Assembly: GCA_037074615.1 (NCBI GenBank)
Contig: CM073562.1
Location: 5,813,001-5,877,000, forward strand
DNA: 64,000 bases
From: Leucaena leucocephala
Lineage: Eukaryota; Streptophyta; Magnoliopsida; Fabales; Fabaceae
Direction: 5' to 3'
The notes under the pieces were generated by a model. That model saw nothing but the letters and a program-made list of their open reading frames with translations, searched no databases and was not told where the DNA came from. Position 1 is the first letter of the stretch, and every line of letters begins with the position of its first letter. Positions 33,080-45,603 of the stretch are shown here, piece after piece. A program made the translations under genes and the position numbers.

Positions 33080-34190
33080 TTAAAAGCCCTGTACAATCAG
33101 CTGAGCTACGATGAATTTCACAGCATCCTCATGGGTATTTTCCCTGACGTTAGATGAACTCATGCCCGAAAAGTTGGTCAACAGAGACAGTGCGAATGCA
33201 AGAAAGGTTACAAAAGATGCTTGAAAGCGGGGATCTCCTAAGCTTCTAGTGCTACAATGTACTAAGGCAAGAAACTCTTCTGGTTCTTCATTCTCTTTAA
33301 CAATCTTGGTGATAGTGTCATTTGGCAAACCAAAACGAGCAAGGATATCACAACCAACTTGATTCCAGTCGACTCCTCCTCGACAATCTATCTCTCTGTT
33401 ATGATCTAATCGAACCTGAGATGCAGCACAGCTGAAAGAATTTCCCAGCCAAAAATATAAAATGTTTCTTGCATGTTTCACAGAACTTGTACTTGAAGAG
33501 AAAATAACAAAAGCTGCTTTAGAATCCAAATGATTTGCACCGAATGTCACAACCTTCTCTAAGCTGGGTCATTGATAAACTAAATTTTGTTTCTTAGATT
33601 GTAGGAGACCACTTCCATCCATTCCATTTGATGAAGTAGATTTAAAGTCTTCCCTTGAAGAGCTTCTCACCATAGAGTCACTAGAGTTTCCAACAAATGA
33701 AGCTTTGCTGTAGTCAACGCGATCTGCAGCACCTGGACATAGTAATACCTCGCACAGTTGAGTTGAATCCAAACCTCTACCCTTGACATTATTGTTGAGA
33801 TCAGACGAATTTCCTATACTATCTGATTGATGCAAAGGGCTAGCGCCGCCATTCATGACAGCACCATCTTGTCGAGTAGCATTAAAAGTTGATGATCTAT
33901 TCCCCAGTGTTTTATAATTCATCAGTGGTAACTTCAAAGACTTTGACAGATTGCCTCTGCGCTCAGCAAGCGAAGTTGATGGTTTTTTCAATATCAGGGA
34001 GGCTGACTGATGAGAGGACTGTGATGCCAACTCGACACTACAAGTTTCCGCACCTTTTGTTACTGGTTGAGAAGAACAACTAGATGAAAGGAGGGACAGG
34101 TTAGAAAAGTTACATAAAGATGAGGATGCAGGCGTAGAAGTCAAAGCTGCATAAGGAGAATCACCAGATGTTTCGGAAAATCAATATATT
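33080..34190 (-). pseudogene. MKP1-like gene fragment (Ser-rich and gelsolin-like region)
   Basis: One minus-strand frame runs from about 34190 to 33080 with a single stop, TGA at 33569-33571. At that place a Trp (TGG) fits: VYQ-stop-PSLEKV. The first part is rich in Ser, Asn and Thr. The second has FGANHLDSKAAFVIF, ILYFWLGNSF, VDWNQVGCDILARFGLP and KIVKENEEPEEFL, which recall the Ser-rich tail and gelsolin-like segment of plant MAP kinase phosphatase MKP1. No phosphatase domain is present and the frame begins after a stop near 34190. It is likely a truncated copy. The match is from memory of the family and should be searched. Confidence 0.5.
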
Positions 34191-34465
34191 TTAAACTGAT
34201 TATCAATGAAATATGTGCCAATGTTACATTTTGGGTAGATATTTTTTTATAAAAAATAATATTTTATTTATTCTCATTCATATTGGTACCTTTTTCTAGT
34301 GAGAATGTTAATTTATGACTAATTCCTTAGAATGTTTAAATAACAAAATCTCTTCCATGATAATTTGCTGTTTCATTTGCACAAAGTTTGGAGAGAGCTG
34401 TTTAACTTGCATACAATTTTTGCACACATATTTTGTCATGAGCTGTTTCATTTGCACAAATATTT

Positions 34466-34658
34466 GACAGAGAACCATCTTAGGTGGTTTGGACGCATGC
34501 AAAGAAGGCCAAGGGATGCTCAACGAGGTCATTGAGCAAGATCTCCTGGTCAATAACCTATCCAAGGATTTAGTTTTTGATAGAGTACAATGGCGTCGTA
34601 TAATCCATATAGCCGACCCCATTTAATAGGATAAGGCTTGTTGTTGTTGTTGTTGAAT
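34466..34658 (+). mobile_element. LINE 3' stub with (TTG)n tail
   Basis: The plus strand encodes ENHLRWFGRMQRRPRDAQ, the C-terminal signature of plant LINE (RTE-type) proteins. It continues to VQWRRIIHIADPI then a stop and ends ATAAGGCTTG(TTG)n. AAATATTT flanks it on both sides (34458-34465 and 34659-34666), a likely target-site duplication of a strongly 5'-truncated insertion. The coding part has at least one internal stop. Confidence 0.7.
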
Positions 34659-35421
34659 AAATATTTTGTTTATATTTTGATAATAAATAAGATGCTAGTA
34701 TAATTTCAATAAAATAAAATAAATTTTTTGTAACTTGTTCATATTTTTACATGTTACATTATTTATTGAAATTGAAAGTATAATAAATACCTAAAAACTT
34801 TATTAAGGTCGTTTCATTATTTTTGGGCTTCAAATACCTAAAGTGCAAATAATTTTTAACTCAATCTTTAGTTAAAAGATTTGACATATCAGTAAGATTT
34901 GTAATTTATATACATTTTTATTCATTTAACATATCTTATTAAGTTTTTTAGTATTTACAAATTTTTTCCAATACCAAATTAACTCTTTATTTTTATAATT
35001 TTAATTTTAATATTTCTTGTTAAATTATAAGATTATATAACTATATATATACATATTTAATAAAATTAATATCCTTTTCAGTCATTTTGTATCTAAACAT
35101 GTTCTTCAATTATATCATTCAAACACATTTTAGTCAAACTAATTTTTGTTACCAAAACTTATCCAAACCTAAACCATATTACACTAACTAACTTTTACCC
35201 CAACTTCAATTTGTAAAAATCAGTTGACCTAAAAATTACTTTTGTAAAAGTCACAATCCAAACAAGCCCGCCAAAAGAAATGACTGAATCACAATATTTA
35301 AAACCTTGCACAAAAGCATGAATTTTGAATATCATGCCTTACTAGCTATCAGTGGGTGCCTTGATTGTGTGTATACCAACCATATTGGACAATATACGAA
35401 AAGAAGGTTACACGTCATCAC
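34659..35421. other. AT-rich spacer and 3' flank of the transposase gene
   Basis: No gene is recognised. The stretch 35100-35280 has AT-rich sequence with CCAAACAAGCCC at its end, which resembles the end of a MITE, but no partner end or TSD was found. Confidence 0.4.
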
Positions 35422-37971
35422 TTACTTGGATGTACTTTCAAGAAGATCAAGATTTTTGCATCTCCTTCGAGTATGCCCAAGCTCTTGACATCTTGAACAA
35501 TGGTAAACTTTCTTTTGTTCAAATTGAGACTCACGCCGTCTAGTACTCTGCACCTGTGGTCTACCTGCAGAACGAGTAATCAGGGGTGGCTTTAAAAAGG
35601 TTTGCGACATATGATCATTCGTTTCCCGTGCATTCAATCTTGGCATGTCATTGATCTCAACTGGAATCATTGTGCTACTGTATATTTTCTGCTGTGAACT
35701 CAATAGGTAGCATTCCTCAACATAGGCATAAACATTACCATCTACTTTTTTTATGGCTGCACATGCGTGTAGACACGGTATTCCAGACATTTGCCATGCT
35801 TGGCAGGTACAATCTCGAGATTCAAGATTCACACTAAAATTTGTTAATCCAGTTCGCACTGACATTGTATTTGGTCCACAGTTCTCTGCTTCCATATTTT
35901 CAGCCATCAATACATTCGCATTCAATTTTGCCTCTATATTTGGACCCACTCCATTTTTCCAATCTGTTGTTGCCTCCTTGCGAGCACACAACTTCTTAAC
36001 CAACTTTTCTTGATGCTCATGTATCAATACACATACATTATAATCTATCTCCTTAACAAGCCATATATTGAATGATTCAGCAAGATTTGTGGCAATATTG
36101 TCCCACCTACGAGATGTAAATCGTGATAGCGCCCATCGATCAATATCACCATTGGTTTCAAGCCATTGTGCCATGCTTGGAGAAAGAGACCTCAATTTTC
36201 CCATAGCTATGTCAAAATCACCCTCAAGTCTTGCACAAGCAATTGCATCAAGCAACTTTAGCGTATCGTCCACGTTAATACCACAATTCCTTCCCATACC
36301 TTTGTTAAAGTTTGTAACCTCTAACCTAAAATCCTCTCTCAAATGCCAATAGCAATAGGCATGTCTCTCATCCCCAAAAATTGCTTTCACAGCATCAATT
36401 ATTGCACTATGTCTATCAGAAACAATAGTCACTTGTACCGAACCTATTATCTCTTTCACATTATCCAGAAACCACGACCACTCATCAAATGTCTCTCCAC
36501 AAACAATTGCATAAGCAACAGGAAACAACTCATTGTCAGCATCATATGCAGAAGCAGCCAAAAATGTCAACTTGTAATGACCTTTTAAGGGGCGTCCATC
36601 AAGATACAATATGGGTCGTGATCCAAGCAAAAAACCATTGATACAACATGCAAAAGCAATGAACAACCTCTCAAACCTATTGTCAGTGGAAGCAGACCAT
36701 TTGGCAACAGTTTTAGGATCGTTCTCCATTAATCTTTCACACATCCAAGGAACTAAAATAAAGGTATGTTTAGAAGGCCCATGCATTTCCTCTAGTGCCC
36801 TCTTTTTTCCCCTCACAGCTTGACCATAACTTAAGCTCACACCAAATTCTCTAAAGAAGTCACGTCTTATTTCATTTGGAGGTTTTTCCACACTAGATTT
36901 GATCTCATCAATAATGATTGACGATGTCAAATTTGATCTTGCCATGTGAGAAACAATCAGATTATCTTGTGCCAAATGGATGTGCTCATTGTGGAAACTT
37001 TTTACACTCATCAAGGAGTCCGTTTTAGCCATTGTATATGCGGTTATCTTCCATTTGCAGCCATCTATCTTACATTTGACAATCATCTTTTTTGAAGTAT
37101 TCTTCACAAAGATGTAGCTGAATTTGTGAGCAATGCTATACTTATATAATGCTTGTCTAAAAGCGACAGCATTGTCAAAAGTCTGCCCCACTCCCACAAA
37201 TAAATCCTTCCATTTTGCTGTATTCAACCCAAGCATTGGTACAGGCGCACTCTGTATTGCACAGGATATAGGTTCAGGTTCAGGGCTAGATGGAGAGCTT
37301 GCAATAGTATTTCTAGATGAACACATTAATCTGCATTTAGAATCAATCCCATTTCATTAGTATGCATTACTAATAACATTTATTAATTATATGTAAATCT
37401 AACGACTTACAATCGGGAAGACTTTCTCTGTATTGGTGCAGGAGCACTTAGTATTCTACAAGGTATACCTTCAAGTCCAGCTTCAGGTTCATGGCTAGAT
37501 GGAGAGCTCCCAGATTCATTTTCAGGTGAACGGTGTAATCTGCATTTAGAATCAATCACATTTCATTAGTACGGATTACTAATAACATCTTCATTCATTA
37601 TAAGTAAATCTAACAACTTACCCTTGAGAAGACTTTCTCGAAGTTTCTCTAATTTGATTTCCCTTTTCAACAATGTACACATGACCACAATTGTCATTAA
37701 ACTTTACTAATTGTACAACTCCTTCATCATCCTCAAGGTCTAGAAGTGTACTAGAATCAAATTTGACGGTGTACTTCATCTCAGCTCCATTTGATTGATA
37801 TTCCATACATGATGTTATAATTCTTATCAATTCTTCATGTGTCATGCCTTCCTTAATAACTCTACCTTTTGATCTGCCCCCCTCATAATGCATTTTCCCT
37901 TCTGCATTCTTCACAAATTGTCCCCCAATATGAAAATAACAAAATATTTCTTTCAAAGAAGCACTTGACAT
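35422..37971 (-). CDS. Mutator-like transposase gene with PB1-like domain (MUSTANG-B-like?)
   Basis: Exons 37971-37622, 37539-37411 and 37330-35422 join through GT-AG introns with matching phase to 795 uninterrupted codons. Exon 1 looks like a PB1-type domain with acidic DLEDDEGVVQLVK. Exon 3 has a MuDR-type zinc region (CKIDGCKW..FHNEHIH, residues ~245-277). Next is the MULE DDE core with LDGRPLKG (D404) and VSDRHSAI (D465) before YCYWHLR. Then come a SWIM finger CTCQAWQMSGIPCLHAC and a C-terminal knuckle CSRCQELGHTRRRC. Transposases of this kind cut and paste DNA in the nucleus. Domesticated MUSTANG-B genes have the same PB1-plus-transposase layout, which with the intact frame suggests a host gene. 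I found no terminal inverted repeats, but did not search exhaustively. Confidence 0.88.
37225..37650 (-). repeat. Tandem exon-intron duplication in the transposase gene
   Basis: The start of exon 3 plus the adjoining intron (AATCTGCATTTAGAATCAATC at 37328) is repeated about 209 bp away (at 37537), including the intron and the next exon end (GA(A/G)AGACTTTCTC). As a result exon 2 encodes a diverged copy of the exon 3 start: both have SPSS-x-EPE followed by SAP. Confidence 0.8.
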
Positions 37972-40761
37972 ATGTGATTTAAGCCTGGACCAAAGAACAT
38001 AAAATATGTTACAATTTTGTTAATAATACATACTACATTTGTTCCTTAATATAAGAGATAGCTGACTTTTAGGGTAGATTAAAGAAACCAAATAAATTAG
38101 TTAATTATACACAAATCTAACTCCTCAAGACAAATTCATATTATATACTCTTTAATTTACCCAAATTAGTTAATTAGTTCTTATATTATTTCTAATTAAT
38201 TGATTTATTTGAATTCCTTAATCTATATAAAAAAGTCAACTAGCTAATATATTAAAGAACAGAGGCAGTATAATTAACAACTCTCCTTTAACTAATTGAC
38301 AAATTCAGTGGAGTGCCAACTGAAAGTTGGATCACTCCAAAATGTCAATAACATTAAATATATAGTCATACAAAATAAGGGAGCTCCACTCTCATTCTAT
38401 TACACATAACATACAGAAGGGGCGGGAACCTGCCCATGAGTAATATGAGCTACATATACTATGGCATGATAAATCAAAATACACGAAACAAATTTGCTCA
38501 CATGAACCATGCAATGCTCACCAGGTAGCAAGCTAGTCTACTTTATGATGCAGGACAGGTGATGGGTCAACTCTACTATCTTAAATAGTAAATAATTTAA
38601 TAAGTATATAACATCCCATAGTACAACTTACTGATGAAGTATAGAGTGAGTTCTTTGATCACAAATTCAGATTCAGACACACCCCTATAGCCTCCTACAT
38701 ATCCAAAATGAAAGGAATATAATTCCTCCACATATCAAGTACAACTTATTGATGAAGTATAGAGTGAGTTCTTTGATCACAAATTCAGATTCAGACACAC
38801 CTCTATAGCTTCCTACATATCCAAAGTGAAAAGAATATAATTCCTCCACATATCAAATCATGGAAAACCATAATAACCTAATTGACTTGGAATTAATGGT
38901 TTAGAAATTTCTACTAATTAACCCCATTTCAAATTAATATTATAGTGCTTAATACCATCACTTGTAACATATTGTTGACCTTGAATTTCCACAAAAGAGA
39001 AATGATAAACCAAGAATAATGAAACTAGCATATATCATGATTGCTTGAACACTTATTTAAGCATGTATTAGAAGAAAGATATAAGAATTCCTTTCCTAAT
39101 CAATACAAACCTCGACTTATGCTCAAACTTCCACTTAAATTCTCTTTTAACGAATTATATTCTATAATTCTTCATTCCAAAACCACTTACCCAAATCAAG
39201 AGGATTCAATAATTTTACCAACAAAAATGTTACATCCAAGCATCCAATATTTACAAGTATGGAACATACCAAACAATTCAACCATCAAACTTAAACATAA
39301 CTCTTGTGCACAGATTGTTCTTATTTCAATACTTACATTACAACCATTCATTAACATACTCAATCTAATTCAAATAGCTTTATCTTCTCCAAAATTTACA
39401 ATAGAGCTTAAAGAGCACGTCCTTAATACTTAAATACTAACATGAAGATTGAGTGACGCACAAATTAAAGTCAAATCAAAATTACAGTTATAATTATCAC
39501 CTATCAAGTACCAAATTCAATTATGGCTCCCTTTGCCTTTCAAGCATTTAAAGAAGACTGTACCCTTAAACATTATCATAGAATAAGATCAACAGCATAT
39601 AAACCTTTTCTCACCCAATATGCAAGCATCAATAAATTTAAACGAGACTTTAAAAAAATAAATTTCAGCAATCAAATTAAAATCCCCAATTTCTAATTCA
39701 TCTGACACTAAAGAAAAGGATAAAAGAAAATGAAGGCATTGGCTTGGCGTTGAAATCCTTGACAAAAGAACTAATGATGAATGTAGATAGTGAGAAAGAG
39801 CCCTAAATGACTCCAATTTGGATCCAACATCAATGTAATAATCTCCCCTGGTCATAGGTAAAGAACTAGCCAGGAATGCAAGTCAGAAGGACCATTCAAC
39901 ATTGTCAAAGGAAGAAGAGTTTTAGGTTGCTTGAAATTCAAAGAAAAAGAAGGAAACAAAGAAGAAAGTTGCTGATCGCACCAGAGGGTCTTACTCGACG
40001 TAGCAACAGTGAAAGAAGAGAGGAGAGGAAGCTGGAATGATTCTGCCAACCAAACACCACACCAGGAACGCGACGGGAATTGCGAGGTTGATGAATGCAA
40101 CAGGCACAGAACGAGATTGTGCGATTCGAGAGCAACACTTCTGCGATTTTTTTTTTTTTCCTTTTTACCCTACCCTACCATTGGGACGGCTCTGGATTGA
40201 TGAATGAGGACGATGATATACCAACTTGTTAGTTTGAAATGGCCAAGAAAACCAAGCCATGGAGGGTATTTCGGATAATTTACAATGAAACAAATGAGTT
40301 TCTATAATTACACAGATTTTTATTTTTATTATGAATTTTATAGTATTTATTCAATATTGATATTAATTAGTATGGCTGATAATGGTTTGGATTTTGGTAT
40401 ATAATACAAATTTTAAAAATGAAAATGAGATTATATGAGAGTAATGGATTACTTTAGAATAATTCTAAAACCATATGAACTCATGCAGTTAAAGAAGACT
40501 GAAACTGACTAAATATAAAATATCTAAAATCAAATCGAATTTATATGAGACTAAATTATAATTAGTCAAAAACTAACATGTAATTTAAATTAATATTAAA
40601 GAATAATAGCAAATCTAAAATAGATCCATAAAAATTTTGAAATAATTCAAAAAAATCAAATATTAATTCATGAAAATATTGATTTGAAAAAAAAAAGTTT
40701 ATAACTCTCACTCAAAACGGAAATGGGCTAGAATAATGGGGTGGGTTCGATGATATAATAG
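37972..40761 (-). other. 5' flank of the transposase gene
   Basis: No coding region is recognised. The ATG at 37971 is preceded by an acceptor-like CCAG, so a 5' UTR intron is possible. The GC-richer stretch 39950-40190 could be a leader exon or promoter, but this is inference. A 118-bp tandem duplication is at 38621-38856. From 40200 to 40761 the DNA is AT-rich with nothing recognised. Confidence 0.4.
38621..38856. repeat. Tandem duplication of 118 bp
   Basis: GTACAACTTA(C/T)TGATGAAGT and the 100 bp after it occur twice head to tail (38621-38738, 38739-38856). Only a handful of differences were seen, so the duplication is recent compared with nearby repeats. Confidence 0.85.
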
Positions 40762-41155
40762 TGTAGGATTTTGGGCATACCTGTCATTAGTTTATTTACT
40801 TCAGGTACTCACACAATAACTCAGTATTGTTATTGAACTCGGGTCTCTAACATATAGCAAAGGCACACAAGAGAAGGAGAAGAGAGAGTTTATGTCTTGC
40901 TAAGTGAATAGAGCAATCGAAGAGCACTTACCTTAAATATGCTTCTTTCTATTGTACCCCCGTTCACATATCCATGAAGAGATAATGGAGGGATAGTGGG
41001 TCGTTATCATCGTGACCATTCTCTCCATTATTTTGAATATTTTAAGATATTCAAGATGATAACCCAATTCTTTGGGTATCTTTACTTTAGTCCACATAGA
41101 TATATAGTAGGTCTGGGTCTAATATACTAAGGGTGGATTTACACATTATCATATA
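40762..41155 (-). repeat. 3' LTR of the AATAG Copia
   Basis: A 394-bp repeat beginning TGTAGGATTTTGGGC and ending CATATA where its partner ends CTTACA. Most differences from the partner are C to T or G to A in this copy. Confidence 0.85.
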
Positions 41156-42239
41156 TCTCCTATTCACAGTTAGTGGTTAGGGATCATGTGTTTATATTCT
41201 CTTTTCCTTCTTTCATACTAAGTGTTTTGTCATGACATTATGGGCATAACATCTTCATCTAGGTGCTTGTACTAGAAATCTCTTTTACAGGATAGCACAA
41301 GGCAACATTTTATTCGTGTAGCTTGAGTTTAATAATATTCTTCATATGTCCTAGATTTATCGATATAAAATTTTCTATGGCGAATATAATCCCTCTCGAA
41401 TCAAATTTGACTCATATTGCCTTTCTTGTAAGTCTAGTGTTAACACTTATGAAAATGAAATATCATAAGGGACATGTCACAGACACTAGCATACCTATGT
41501 ATATTGTAGGTCATCTTCTTTTAGCCCATATATCACTTTGATATAGATCCACCGCTTTGCTAGCATGATTCCTTAGATTGTATCTATCATGATTGCAAGA
41601 TATATGCTAAAGTAGTAGTTATTGAACCATACCTCTATGATATTGTCAAAGTTAAAGGGCACAAATAGAAGAATGTTCCTTCCTAAGGCTCCCACAACAA
41701 TGAAACATGGATCTTTCACTTGCATCCCTTTTGCAGTTCATATAGCACATGTGGTATGAATCACGTACTACAGTATTACTCTTATATTTTAAGAGAGTAC
41801 GTCATTTTGGATATATTATAAACACCTTATAGATTTAAGTCTAAACACTCTCAACATCTAAACCCAAATTATTTAATTTCATCTATGTGACATCGACGTT
41901 GAAGGATTTGTTATCTGACTACAGGCATCATGGAAGTGGGTTTCCATGGTTTGATCCAATTTCATGTATATAGATTTCATCTCGACTTGCCACACTTTAG
42001 CCAAGATGACATATAGTTTGTGTTTATTCTCTACCATATCAGCACTTTTTGTCATTCTATTAGTGAATATAAATGTCTCATCTTTGCACACTCCCCATAA
42101 GTGTAAAAGGTTGTTGCTCGTGTGAGAAAGCCAGCCTCTTTTACCTATACGACATACTGGATATTGTATACTTCACATAGACACATTAAGCAATGATGAA
42201 AAATATAATTTCATTAATCATAAAAGCATTATATAAGGT

Positions 42240-44460
42240 TTGTATTTCACATTTTATGTATACCAATAACTTTTACATGTCTCTCAAAGTTTTCTTTGCC
42301 TATTGGCTTTATTAGGGAATTTGCCACCATACATTTGGTGGAAATATATTGCACGGTAATAATTGCTTTTGTATTATATAATCCCTCATAAAATTATACT
42401 TCGATGTCAACATGCTTGTCTTACTATGATACTTAGGGTCTTTATTGTAGGTTATGGTTGAAATATTGCCACAATGCACTAACACCAGATTAGGACTCTC
42501 ATTTCCAAATCCAAGGTATTCTCACAAAGTCTCTTGCACTGCTGCAGTGCATACCACAAACTCTACTTCCATAGAGTATAAGACAATGCACGTTTGCTTC
42601 TTGCTACTCCAACATATGGCATCATTATTCAGCAAGAAGGTATAACCCAAAGTCGATCTAGTATCCCACTAGGCATAGATCGCTTCCATCATAACGCAGT
42701 GCATAAGATGTGTCCTACAATTATCTTAAGATCATTTTCACTATTTTCTAGTGTTTCTCATTGGGATTGGGTTGGAACATGCTTACCAACCCTATTGTAT
42801 AACATATATCTAGTCTTGTACACATTATTACATATATCAGGCTACCATCCACTCTAGCATATGAAACTCTTTCCATTTATTTTTTGTCTAATTCAGTTTT
42901 GAGACATTTGTCAGAACTCAATACCCCTCAAGTGGCCAAAGGGATATCCATGGGATTGCAGTCACTTATATTGATATAACTTTCTTGTGAAAAGAGAGTA
43001 CATTCTTGAGCAATCTCTTTGAATCTTAACTCAAGTATATATTCTACTTATCTATTTCCTTCATTTCAAAGTTCAATGAAAGAGATTCTTTAATAGCTAC
43101 TACTGAATCTAGATTATTTTCGGTTAATAATATATCATCTACATATAAAGATAATATAATAAAATTATTCTTAAACCGCTTAGGCTTTGTTTAGTTCAAT
43201 TTAGGCAAGGGTAGGTTAGGTTAATATAAAAGAGGATAATGAAAGGGTAAGGGAGGTTATGGGTGTAAAAATAGGGGAGGAGAGATGATATTTTCTATTT
43301 GATTCAAAAGGGAAGAGGAAAGGAATTAATTAAAAGTTGACAAATATATTATTATCTCTTTATTTAAATTTATTTACTCTTTATTTACAATATTCACATT
43401 AAAATTATTATTTCTTAATTTATTAATCTTAAATTTTTTTATCCCATTTATAAATATAATAAAATTAAAAATATTAAAAATATGATAAAATTTTAACATT
43501 ATTTCTCATTAATTTTATAATGATTATATATCTTAATATAATATATAAATAATTTACCATGCTTATTAGGCTTTAGCAATTAAAGCAAAAACTATGTATA
43601 AGGAGAATAAAAAAAAAGGTTTCAACTCATAAAGGTACAATTGGAATATTAAAAATACATAAAGGGTAATTTTATCAAAATGAGATAAAAAAATCTCTCC
43701 CCTCCAAAAACTCCTACTTTTGGAGGGAGGTTGGGGAGGGAAAGTGAGCACATAAAGATAAAAATTTTACCTCCCCTCCCCTCCGAAAATCCTCAACCAA
43801 ACAATGCCTTAATGTAGACACAATGATCTTCCCTTATCATCTGGAGTTACATTATGTTATCGCTTTATGAAATCTCAAATACATCTATCTGTATGATTGC
43901 TTCAATCCATAAATAGACCTTTTGAGTTTATAGACCTTGTTGTCCATTCCTTTCTCAATAAAATGTAATGGTTATTGCATATAGATTTTTTATCCAGCTT
44001 ACCATTCAAAATATGGTTTTTTATCCATTTGATGTAATTCTATGTCTAAACTATTTACTATTGTCATAATAAGTTTTATAGAATTAAAGGGCACAACATG
44101 TGAGAATGTATTCTTATAATATATCCCTTCCTATTGTGTATATCCTTTTGCTACTAATCGAACCTTATATTTGTCAATTGATTTATCTATTTTTCTGTTA
44201 ATTTTGAGAACCCACTTGTTCTAATAGCTTTAAGCCCTTTTGGTAGATCAAGTAATACCCAGACTTGATTTTTCATTATTGAGTTCATTTCTTATTCCAT
44301 TGCTTTCTCCCAATTCTCCTTAGCAGGACCTTTCAAGGCTTAGAACAGAGCAGGGTTCATCATTTTCTTATATAGTAACTAATAGTGCTTCGCCTTCTCT
44401 TTGAAAGCGTCTCTTTAGAACACTTTCCCTATTACTCCTTCTAACAGGAGCTACTTGCTT
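42240..44460 (-). pseudogene. Copia RNase H and RT relics
   Basis: Conceptual reading on the minus strand gives KHVDIEV, ITVQYISTKCMVANSLIKP and IGKENFERHV near 42420-42280, the C-terminal end of RNase H. RT-like sequence continues to about 44400 in many short frames, interrupted by the MITE at 43183-43808. No open frame of useful length remains. Confidence 0.65.
43183..43808. mobile_element. Harbinger/Tourist-like MITE (TSD TTA) nested in Copia RT
   Basis: A 626-bp insert is flanked by TTA (43180-43182, 43809-43811). Its terminal inverted repeats are GGCTTTGTTTAGTT and AACCAAACAATGCC, matching at 12 of 14 positions. These ends and the 3-bp TTA duplication are typical of PIF/Harbinger (Tourist) MITEs. 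It carries no transposase. GGAGGGG and CCCCTCC runs lie near its right end. Confidence 0.8.
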
Positions 44461-45168
44461 ATCTTTTTTTTATGTCTCAGATTTTATGTTGACATTTATT
44501 GGCTCCCACTCAGATTGACATATCTATAGGATTTTAGTTTGTCAATTTGTCCGTCACTATTCTGTTTCGTCTCAATGAATGTGGCATCTCTTTATTCTAT
44601 TTTAGTCACTATTTTATGAAAATGTATCCTTTTGACTGTTTAATGTACCTTATAAAGATACACTTCTTTTCTCTAAGGGAATCATCATGGATAACGCGAC
44701 TGACCCTCATAGTCTAAGGATGGTTAGATCCTACTTGTGTTTTATCCATGACTCTTAGGACGAAGAAGCAACTAATTTTGAGAGCACATGGTTAAACATG
44801 AATGTTGATGTCAACAAAGTGTCACCCTAGTATAAATTGAGCTATCACAGACCTAATCATGTCTAAAATAGTTATGTTTCATCTTTCAGTAATTCCATTC
44901 TTTTTGTAGTGCCAGAGATAGTTAGTTGCCTGATTATCCCTTTTTTCTTCATGGAGCTATCTGAATTGATCAGACACATATTCACGACCTTGATCAGTGC
45001 TTAAAGCTCTGATTTTATCATCCATTTGATTATCTATCTGATTAATATATCGTCTGAAATACTCAAAGATCTCAGACTAATATAAGATCAAATAGACACT
45101 ACCATATTGTGAAAAGTCGTAAGTAAAGTTAATAAAATACCAAGCTCCGTGCCTTGCCCTCACACTCA

Positions 45169-45603
45169 TTAGACTGCAAATGTCATAATGAATTGCAATG
45201 GACTCTCAACTCTTGTTCCCTTACCGAAAGACTTTCTTATTGCCTTGTTAGCTAGACATTTTTCACATAAGGATATTTCCATACTTGCAATAGAACCCAA
45301 CAATCTTTCTTTTTTCAGTTTAATCATGTTATTTTGATTAATATGTCCTAGTCTAGCATGCCAAGCATTAATATCAATAATATTGGAATAAATAGAAAAG
45401 TATTCATTAACAATAGAACTACCAACAATATCCATAACAAAGAACTTTTTGAATAGGAAAACTAAACCATAAGAGACAAAGTTACTAAAAATGTCTACAA
45501 CTTTATCATAGAAGTTCACTTTAAACCCAAACTCTAAAAAACATAACACATAGATCAAGTTTCGCCGGATGTCAAGACCATAAAGCACGTCATGGAGTAT
45601 CAA
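45169..45603 (-). pseudogene. Copia protease end and GAG-pre-integrase domain
   Basis: A 144-codon frame begins with LHDVLYGLDIRRNLIYV. It has the pre-integrase motif WHARLGHINQNNMIKL followed by CEKCLANKAIRKSF, the zinc-binding H-x3-H..C-x2-C pattern of the integrase N-terminus. It is the longest intact piece of this element's pol. Confidence 0.85.

Noticed and set aside
39041..39433. 130-codon plus-strand open frame rich in Leu, Asn, Ser
   Set aside because: No domain, AT-rich composition, no start context or splice support; it also lies opposite to the transposase gene.
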